This document shows, in pieces, positions 59,039 through 64,000 of a stretch of 64,000 nt of DNA. Source of the DNA: a virus. Under the pieces are notes generated by a model. It was not told the origin of the DNA, ran no database searches, and worked only from the letters and a program-made list of their open reading frames with translations. How positions within the stretch are numbered: the stretch's first letter is position 1; each line of letters starts with the position of its first letter. Both the position numbers and the translations under genes were made by a program. The stretch covers positions 1-64,000 of IMG/VR virus record IMGVR_UViG_3300008450_000017; one strand, given 5' to 3'.

Positions 59039-60070
59039 ATGGAATGGAAAAAAGAACTAAAAGAAATTTTAAAAAAAAATAATATGAGTGATAAATATAT
59101 TGAAGAAACACTTGAGTACACGGACGATGACCCAAGAAGATTTGACGAACCAATCATTGGTAGGGTAGTACCAGATCTAGAAGAGGGCCATAAAATTGAT
59201 ACAGACGTTCCTTCTTGTTGGAGTAATCTAAAAAATGAGGAATACGCTCCCGCTTATGTCACAGTACCACAAGTACCAGCTGGGGTTTATGAAATAGGTT
59301 GGAATAGTAATCTACAAACTCATACATTAAAGAAACAACCATTCAAAACGGACGAGTTATATCATTTACCGTCACCAGAAATTAAAGATATCCTGGAAGA
59401 CATTGAAAACTTCTGGAATAGAGCGGACAAATACAAAACATATAATTTTATTCATAAAAGAGGAATTTTAATGTACGGTGATCCAGGATGTGGTAAATCC
59501 GGTATCATCCAACTCATATCACAAAAATTAATCGAGAGAAATGGTATTGTCATCAATGTTAAAGACGAAGAAGATGTGGATAGATTTACATCATTCATCT
59601 CAACGTTTAGAAAGGTAGAACCAAATAGACCACTTGTTGTTTTATTGGAAGACATTGATTCAATAGCTAGTGAAAGTAGGTACCAAACAGCTAGGTTATT
59701 AAACATCCTAGACGGGGTTAAACAAATTGAAGGTGTTGTGTATATCGCGACAACCAATTACCCAGAGAAACTCCAGGAACGAATCACAAATCGACCATCA
59801 AGATTTGATAGACGATATAAGGTGGGGAGTCCTAATGAGGAAATTAGAAGAGCGTATATTAACCACAAATTAAATGAGGAAGACATTAAGGGTATTGACA
59901 TTGATCTGTGGGTTAAAAAAACTGAAGGGATGTCCCTATCACATTTAAAAGAGGTTGTTATTTCGGTAATTGTGATGGGAAGAACATTTGAGGAAACAAT
60001 TAGTAATTTGGAATCTTTAGCTGAGAAACCAAGAATAAAAGGATCCGGAACTGTTGGATTTGGAAAATAA
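59039..60070 (+). CDS. AAA+ ATPase (Bcs1/spastin-like class)
   Basis: 343 residues from ATG 59039, or 350 from ATG 59018, which overlaps the previous gene. Walker A GDPGCGKS (~147-154), Walker B VVLLEDIDS (~202-210), sensor TTNYPEKL and Arg finger RPSRFDRR. These are classical AAA clade features; the substrate-recognition N-terminus of ~140 residues is unlike known ones. It could remodel protein complexes. Linked tightly to a KWC-family gene. Confidence 0.85.
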   Translation: MEWKKELKEILKKNNMSDKYIEETLEYTDDDPRRFDEPIIGRVVPDLEEGHKIDTDVPSCWSNLKNEEYAPAYVTVPQVPAGVYEIGWNSNLQTHTLKKQPFKTDELYHLPSPEIKDILEDIENFWNRADKYKTYNFIHKRGILMYGDPGCGKSGIIQLISQKLIERNGIVINVKDEEDVDRFTSFISTFRKVEPNRPLVVLLEDIDSIASESRYQTARLLNILDGVKQIEGVVYIATTNYPEKLQERITNRPSRFDRRYKVGSPNEEIRRAYINHKLNEEDIKGIDIDLWVKKTEGMSLSHLKEVVISVIVMGRTFEETISNLESLAEKPRIKGSGTVGFGK

Positions 60071-60098
60071 ATAAAATATAAATTAAAATTAAATTATT

Positions 60099-60263
60099 AT
60101 GGGAACTAGTCAAATTATTATGTATTGTTTACTATCGTTAAACTTATTATTGGGAGCTCATCTACATGGGAAACCTAAAGAGGGGAATCACAGTTTTTGG
60201 GTGACAATTATTAGTACTGGGTTATATTTTGTATTACTCTTAACTGGGGGATTTTTTAATTAA
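60099..60263 (+). CDS. Short membrane protein
   Basis: 54 residues: MGTSQIIMYCLLSLNLLLGAHL, then HGKPKEGNHSFWVTII and a second helix STGLYFVLLLTGGFF. The KPKEGxxxFW motif between two helices is one I recall in small phage proteins. Two membrane segments, function unknown; superinfection immunity is one possibility. Confidence 0.6.
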   Translation: MGTSQIIMYCLLSLNLLLGAHLHGKPKEGNHSFWVTIISTGLYFVLLLTGGFFN

Positions 60264-60282
60264 AACATTTAAAATTTAAATT

Positions 60283-60882
60283 ATGGGATGTGATATTCAT
60301 TTATACATTGAGAAAAAAATAAAAATCAATGGTGTTGAAACTTGGGTTAATTGTGATGACTTCAGAATTAATCCGTACTACAGTGAGGACGGTCAAAATG
60401 GGGAGAAATACGAACAAAGGTCAATATACCTAGGAAGGAACTACGAACTATTTTGTATTCTGGCAAACGTAAGGGGATATTGTGAGAATACAATTTCAGA
60501 TCCAAAGGGATTACCGGAGGATGTTACCGAGATTGTAAAGAAACGATCAGACTATTGGGAATCTGATGGACATAGTCACAGTCACCTAACACTAAAAGAA
60601 ATTAATGATTTTTTATCTGACAACCCAACAGTCTGGGTTGAGGGTATGATATCACCAGAATCAATTGAAGAATTGGAGTCCAGTGGTAAAACACCAACAA
60701 TGTCCGCTGAATTTACAACAGTTGAAGGTTGGGATTATAGAACTTGGGAAGAAGAAAGTCCATTAGCTAGGTTGGCTAATAAGATTACCGAGAGATTAAA
60801 AGAAGAATTTTACTTATTTGATGATGAAAAAACTAAAGAGTTTGACGAGAAAATTAGAATCGTTTTTTGGTTTGATAACTAA
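60283..60882 (+). CDS. MGCDIH-type conserved phage protein
   Basis: 199 residues with the MGCDIHLYIE opening and RNYELFCILANVRGY block typical of a large family of uncharacterised phage proteins. HSHSHLTLKEI near residue 98 adds His residues that may bind metal. Complete. Function unknown. Confidence 0.75.
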   Translation: MGCDIHLYIEKKIKINGVETWVNCDDFRINPYYSEDGQNGEKYEQRSIYLGRNYELFCILANVRGYCENTISDPKGLPEDVTEIVKKRSDYWESDGHSHSHLTLKEINDFLSDNPTVWVEGMISPESIEELESSGKTPTMSAEFTTVEGWDYRTWEEESPLARLANKITERLKEEFYLFDDEKTKEFDEKIRIVFWFDN

Positions 60883-61036
60883 ACTTGGAATTACTGAGGT
60901 TATAGTCGACACAATATTTTCGGTGACATACCTAGTTGGGTTTTGTATGGTACTCCAGATGACCACAATTTCAATATTATTTGGATTACCGGTGATTATG
61001 ATATCACTATACCACATAAAAAGAAACCTAAATTAA
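60824..61036 (+). CDS. Small membrane protein
   Basis: 70 residues if ATG 60824 is used; a TTG at 60872 would nearly remove the 59-base overlap with the previous gene. Hydrophobic segments VIVDTIFSVTYLVGFCMVL and ISILFGLPVIMISLY. The start is uncertain, the membrane part is clear. Function unknown. Confidence 0.5.
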   Translation: MKKLKSLTRKLESFFGLITKLGITEVIVDTIFSVTYLVGFCMVLQMTTISILFGLPVIMISLYHIKRNLN

Positions 61037-61037
61037 A

Positions 61038-61469
61038 ATGAGACACCACGCTAATTTTTATACGAATCGATTAACAAATGAATGGGTTAAAAATGGGAAA
61101 ATCATCATAGCTTGTGACCTTGACGATACTATTATCCCTTACAACGAAGAAATTAAAGAGAACTGTAAAAAAATGGTTGATTTAATTTTGGAATGTCAAG
61201 AACATGGTATAGTATTTTTAATTAATACCGCTAGAAGTGAAAAACAATTGGTGAACGCTAAAAAACAAGTGGAGGATCTTGGAATTGTTGTTCATGGTGT
61301 CAACCAAATGCACTCAGAATGGGACAAACCATATGGGTTAAATGGGAAATTGTACGCTAACATCTTCCTGGATGATAGAGGTGGATTCTGGGACTCATAT
61401 TGGATATTAAGAAATTCGTTAACCATGTTAAAAATGTACAATAAAGATGGGAGTAAGAATGAACAATAA
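61038..61469 (+). CDS. HAD-superfamily hydrolase
   Basis: 143 residues. Motif I ACDLDDTI (nucleophile Asp plus second Asp), motif II LINTARS and motif IV FLDDRGG. A small HAD phosphatase without a cap, the size seen in phage nucleotide or polynucleotide phosphatases. It might trim 3' phosphates with the RNA-repair proteins, but this cannot be read from sequence. Confidence 0.8.
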   Translation: MRHHANFYTNRLTNEWVKNGKIIIACDLDDTIIPYNEEIKENCKKMVDLILECQEHGIVFLINTARSEKQLVNAKKQVEDLGIVVHGVNQMHSEWDKPYGLNGKLYANIFLDDRGGFWDSYWILRNSLTMLKMYNKDGSKNEQ

Positions 61470-61995
61470 TTATTTATCCGATAAAGAATTTAATAATTTT
61501 TTAAAAAATATTGGTGGACTTAATCACGGATTTCATAAACATAAATCACCCATTTTAGAACGACACAATTTTTCCGTCAGTAATGGTTGGTTAGGTATTT
61601 TACAAAGATTGTTTGAGACTTTAATATCAATGGGTTGGGATAAACAATTTTTAAATGTAAAACAAAAGTTTGGTGGAATGAGTATATTCTTAGATAATTT
61701 ACCAGAAAATGGATTTCATTTTGTTGTTGAAGCTGAAAAAGAAAGTTTTAATGTTTGTGAAGTTTGTGGTGAACCGGGAGTACAACATAAAATCGGTGGT
61801 TGGATATATTGTCTATGTGATGAACACAGAGAAGAGACCTCATTAGTCAACTTCAATGGACGTAAATACTTTATTATGGAAAAAACACCTATATTGAATG
61901 GTGATTATTACTACGACGCTCTACACAATGAAATTAAAACTTGTGAAGTTGATAATTTTTTTGACCCGTGGTCGGTTAAAGTATTGAAACTTTAA
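61459..61995 (+). CDS. Zinc-binding conserved phage protein
   Basis: 178 residues from ATG 61459. RLFETLISMGWDK, KQKFGGMSIFL and CEVCGEPG, later C-LCDEH, give four possible zinc ligands (C-x-x-C and C-x2-H type). This plan is common in uncharacterised phage proteins. Overlaps the HAD gene by 11 bases. Confidence 0.65.
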   Translation: MNNNYLSDKEFNNFLKNIGGLNHGFHKHKSPILERHNFSVSNGWLGILQRLFETLISMGWDKQFLNVKQKFGGMSIFLDNLPENGFHFVVEAEKESFNVCEVCGEPGVQHKIGGWIYCLCDEHREETSLVNFNGRKYFIMEKTPILNGDYYYDALHNEIKTCEVDNFFDPWSVKVLKL

Positions 61996-62021
61996 AAAAA
62001 AATACGTAAACTTATAATGTT

Positions 62022-62318
62022 ATGAAAAGTAAAATTATAAATTTAAAATCAAGAATCTTGGAAATGTCAAAAAAAAATAAAAAAGAAAAATCTGATAAAA
62101 AGGATGACATTGAAAACAAATATAAACCAATGTCATTTACAATAGATCCAGACCAGGTTAAAAAATTGAAAAAGTGGCAAGGACATATAAAAGCCGTTTA
62201 CGGGGAGTATGGTGATTATGAATATCGATTTACAAGTAGCGGTATAGGACCAATTGTCATAGTTTATAGTGAATTAGCTAAGGTAGAGTTAGATTTAACT
62301 GACGTTAGTACTTGGTAA
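62022..62318 (+). CDS. Hypothetical protein
   Basis: 98 residues: a very basic helical start (SKKNKKEKSDKKDD), then an alpha/beta domain with KKLKKWQGHIKAVYGEYGDYEYRF. TTATAATG precedes the start. No known motif. Confidence 0.6.
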   Translation: MKSKIINLKSRILEMSKKNKKEKSDKKDDIENKYKPMSFTIDPDQVKKLKKWQGHIKAVYGEYGDYEYRFTSSGIGPIVIVYSELAKVELDLTDVSTW

Positions 62319-62319
62319 A

Positions 62320-62334
62320 CTGACAAAATGTCAG
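62320..62334. promoter_or_regulatory. Inverted repeat CTGACA-AAA-TGTCAG upstream of dnaK
   Basis: Perfect 6-bp arms with a 3-base centre, directly after the previous stop and 79 bases before dnaK. No T run, so more like an operator than a terminator. A second, shorter inverted repeat (GATCT-TTT-AGATC) lies at 62373-62385. Confidence 0.5.
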
Positions 62335-62412
62335 ATAATTTCATCTGGAATATTTTTTGGGAAAAATAAATCGATCTTTTAGATCATAAATAAATAACAA
62401 TAAAAAAAAACA

Positions 62413-64000
62413 ATGGGAAAAATTATAGGTATTGACCTAGGAACAACAAACTCATGTGTCGCGATTATGGAAGGTAATGAACCAGTCGTGATCACAAATA
62501 ATGAAGGAAAACGAACAACACCTTCGGTGATTGGATTCGTGAAAGATGGGGAACGTAAAGTAGGTGATCCAGCTAAACGACAAGCGGTCACTAATCCAGA
62601 TAAAACAATTTACTCAATCAAGAGATTTATGGGATTAAGTTACTCAGACTCAAAGTCCGAGTTGGGTAAAGTACCATACAAAGTAGTTAAAGGTGACAAT
62701 AACACACCTAGAGTTGAAATTGATGGTAAAATGTATACACCACAAGAATTATCTGCGGTTATTCTACAAAAGATGAAACAAACCGCTGAGGATTACTTAG
62801 GTGAAACTGTAACTGAAGCTGTAATTACGGTACCAGCTTACTTTAATGACTCACAACGTCAAGCAACGAAAGAAGCTGGTGAGATCGCTGGTCTTGAGGT
62901 TAAAAGAATTATAAACGAACCAACCGCAGCTGCTTTAGCTTATGGTCTAGATAAAAAGAAGTCAGACATGGTAGTTGTTGTCTTTGACTGTGGTGGTGGA
63001 ACACACGATGTATCAATTCTAGAATTAGGTGACGGAGTGTTTGAAGTACTTTCAACAGACGGTGATACACACCTTGGTGGGGATGACTTTGACCAATCCA
63101 TCATTGACTGGTTGGTATCTGAATTTAAAGATGAAAACGGTATTGATTTAGCTAAAGATCCTATGGCTTTACAAAGACTTAGAGAATCAGCTGAGAAAGC
63201 TAAAATTGAGTTATCGTCCTCATCCTCAACGGAGATTAACTTACCATATATTATGCCAGTTGACGGTGTCCCAAAACACTTAGTTAGGACTCTAACAAGA
63301 TCTAAATTTGAACAACTAGTTGACTCATTGGTTAAACGAACAATCGATCCGTGTAAGTCAGCTTTGAAAAACGCTAAGATGTCTGTATCAGATATCGATG
63401 AGATTATCCTGGTTGGTGGTACAACAAGAATTCCGGTAATCCAGGAAGCTGTTAAGAACTTCTTCGGTAAAGAACCATCCAAAGGTGTTAACCCAGATGA
63501 GGTTGTAGCTTTGGGTGCCGCAATCCAGGGAGGTGTTTTAGCTGGTGATGTAAACGATGTTTTATTATTAGATGTAACACCACTTTCATTAGGTATTGAA
63601 ACAATGGGTGGAGTGTTCACCAAACTAATCGAAGCCAACACAACAATACCGACCAAAAAATCACAAACATTCTCAACCGCAGTTGAAAACCAACCATCAG
63701 TCGAGATACATGTGTTACAGGGTGAGAGATCAATGGCTAAGGATAATAAAACAATTGGACGATTCCACCTGGATGGTATTCCACCATCACCTCGTGGTGT
63801 CCCACAAATTGAGGTAACGTTTGATATTGACGCTAATGGTATTATTAATGTATCAGCTTTGGATAAGGGAACCAATAAACAACAAACAATCAGAATCGAA
63901 TCATCCTCCGGTTTATCGAAAGAAGAAATTGAGAGAATGAAACAAGAAGCTGAAATGAACGCGGATGAGGATAGAAAGTTGAGAGAAGAGGCTGAGTTAA
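62413..64000 (+). CDS. dnaK: DnaK (Hsp70) chaperone, C-terminally cut by the window
   Basis: 529 residues visible, frame open to the end. [14 protein letters not shown] (phosphate 1 loop), [77 protein letters not shown] and [13 protein letters not shown] are all intact. The substrate-binding domain has begun ([15 protein letters not shown]). It folds or disassembles proteins with DnaJ at 34.5 kb. Sequence style is Bacteroidota, with Cys in FDCGGG where Leu or Phe is usual. Rare in phages; no GrpE seen here. Confidence 0.95.
   Translation, partial: MGKIIGIDLGTTNSCVAIMEGNEPVVITNNEGKRTTPSVIGFVKDGERKVGDPAKRQAVTNPDKTIYSIKRFMGLSYSDSKSELGKVPYKVVKGDNNTPRVEIDGKMYTPQELSAVILQKMKQTAEDYLGETVTEAVITVPAYFNDSQRQATKEAGEIAGLEVKRIINEPTAAALAYGLDKKKSDMVVVVFDCGGGTHDVSILELGDGVFEVLSTDGDTHLGGDDFDQSIIDWLVSEFKDENGIDLAKDPMALQRLRESAEKAKIELSSSSSTEINLPYIMPVDGVPKHLVRTLTRSKFEQLVDSLVKRTIDPCKSALKNAKMSVSDIDEIILVGGTTRIPVIQEAVKNFFGKEPSKGVNPDEVVALGAAIQGGVLAGDVNDVLLLDVTPLSLGIETMGGVFTKLIEANTTIPTKKSQTFSTAVENQPSVEIHVLQGERSMAKDNKTIGRFHLDGIPPSPRGVPQIEVTFDIDANGIINVSALDKGTNKQQTIRIESSSGLSKEEIERMKQEAEMNADEDRKLREEAEL

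Noticed and set aside
62320-62334. CIRCE heat-shock element
   Set aside because: CIRCE has 9-base arms TTAGCACTC around a 9-base gap; this repeat has 6-base arms of other sequence.
62940-63875. 311-residue minus-strand ORF opposite dnaK
   Set aside because: Antisense shadow of a highly conserved coding frame; Ser/Leu-rich nonsense composition, no promoter or motif.
1-64000. Bacterial chromosome rather than phage
   Set aside because: DnaK, DnaJ, thioredoxin and sigma factors could be host genes, but baseplate and fibre genes, gp46/47, compact overlaps and the many phage-type small genes argue against it.

Overview
The window reads as part of the genome of a large, T4-like tailed phage (or a very recent prophage of one) whose host is most likely a member of the Bacteroidota, probably a flavobacterium. 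The DNA is AT-rich and almost completely coding: about 92 genes, no gap above 170 bases, many ATGA/TAATG overlaps, no tRNA or rRNA genes and no insertion sequences seen. The host call rests on several independent signs. At least six promoters have the Bacteroidota form TTTG-N19/20-TAnnTTTG. The tail proteins carry SprB-type repeats and a BspA/DUF285-like domain, both typical of flavobacterial surface adhesins. The phage sigma factor and DnaK look like Bacteroidota proteins, there is an Hc1-like small histone, and Shine-Dalgarno signals are mostly absent.

Layout. 1-13.8 kb: baseplate, tail-tip and fibre genes on the plus strand (tail-protein-I-like baseplate protein, SprB-repeat adhesins, a YadA-like fibre, Pro-Thr and poly-Thr linkers) with one glycosyltransferase embedded among them. 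13.8-16.6 kb: a RuvC-like resolvase, then a convergent minus-strand pair encoding a second large fibre. 16.7-25.5 kb: replication, recombination and transcription (DnaG-type primase, PD-(D/E)XK nuclease, gp47/SbcD and gp46/SbcC, RpoD-like sigma factor). 25.5-34.5 kb: small proteins, a membrane/coiled-coil protein, an amidase and likely spanin-like lysis genes, an acidic putative core protein, and an Hc1-like histone. 34.5-48 kb: DnaJ, DUF932, thioredoxin, glutaredoxin, acidic paralogues, a methyltransferase-DUF3310 fusion, DUF192 and Nudix proteins. 48-62.3 kb: accessory genes, including an ECF-like sigma factor, a P-loop polynucleotide-kinase-like protein, phosphoesterase, RlpA, a HExxH peptidase, a cyclic-phosphate receiver protein, RNA ligase, an AAA+ ATPase and a HAD phosphatase. 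62.4 kb to the end: DnaK, running off the window.

The most interesting system is inferred from the proteins' N-termini. At least five otherwise unrelated proteins start with a short amphipathic leader ending in (L/I)xE followed by A, S or N. That is the cleavage rule of the T4 prohead protease and resembles T4 capsid-targeting sequences. The tagged set includes an ECF-like sigma factor and a HELKH metallopeptidase, so this phage may package and eject a transcription factor and a protease. Other leads are a phage promoter class (TATAAT followed 8-11 bases later by TATTTATnnATAAA) alongside the host-type promoters, a split RNA-repair set, a five-gene island with different alanine codon use, a three-member KWC-motif family of unknown function, and a terminator hairpin whose 3' arm is the start of the next gene.
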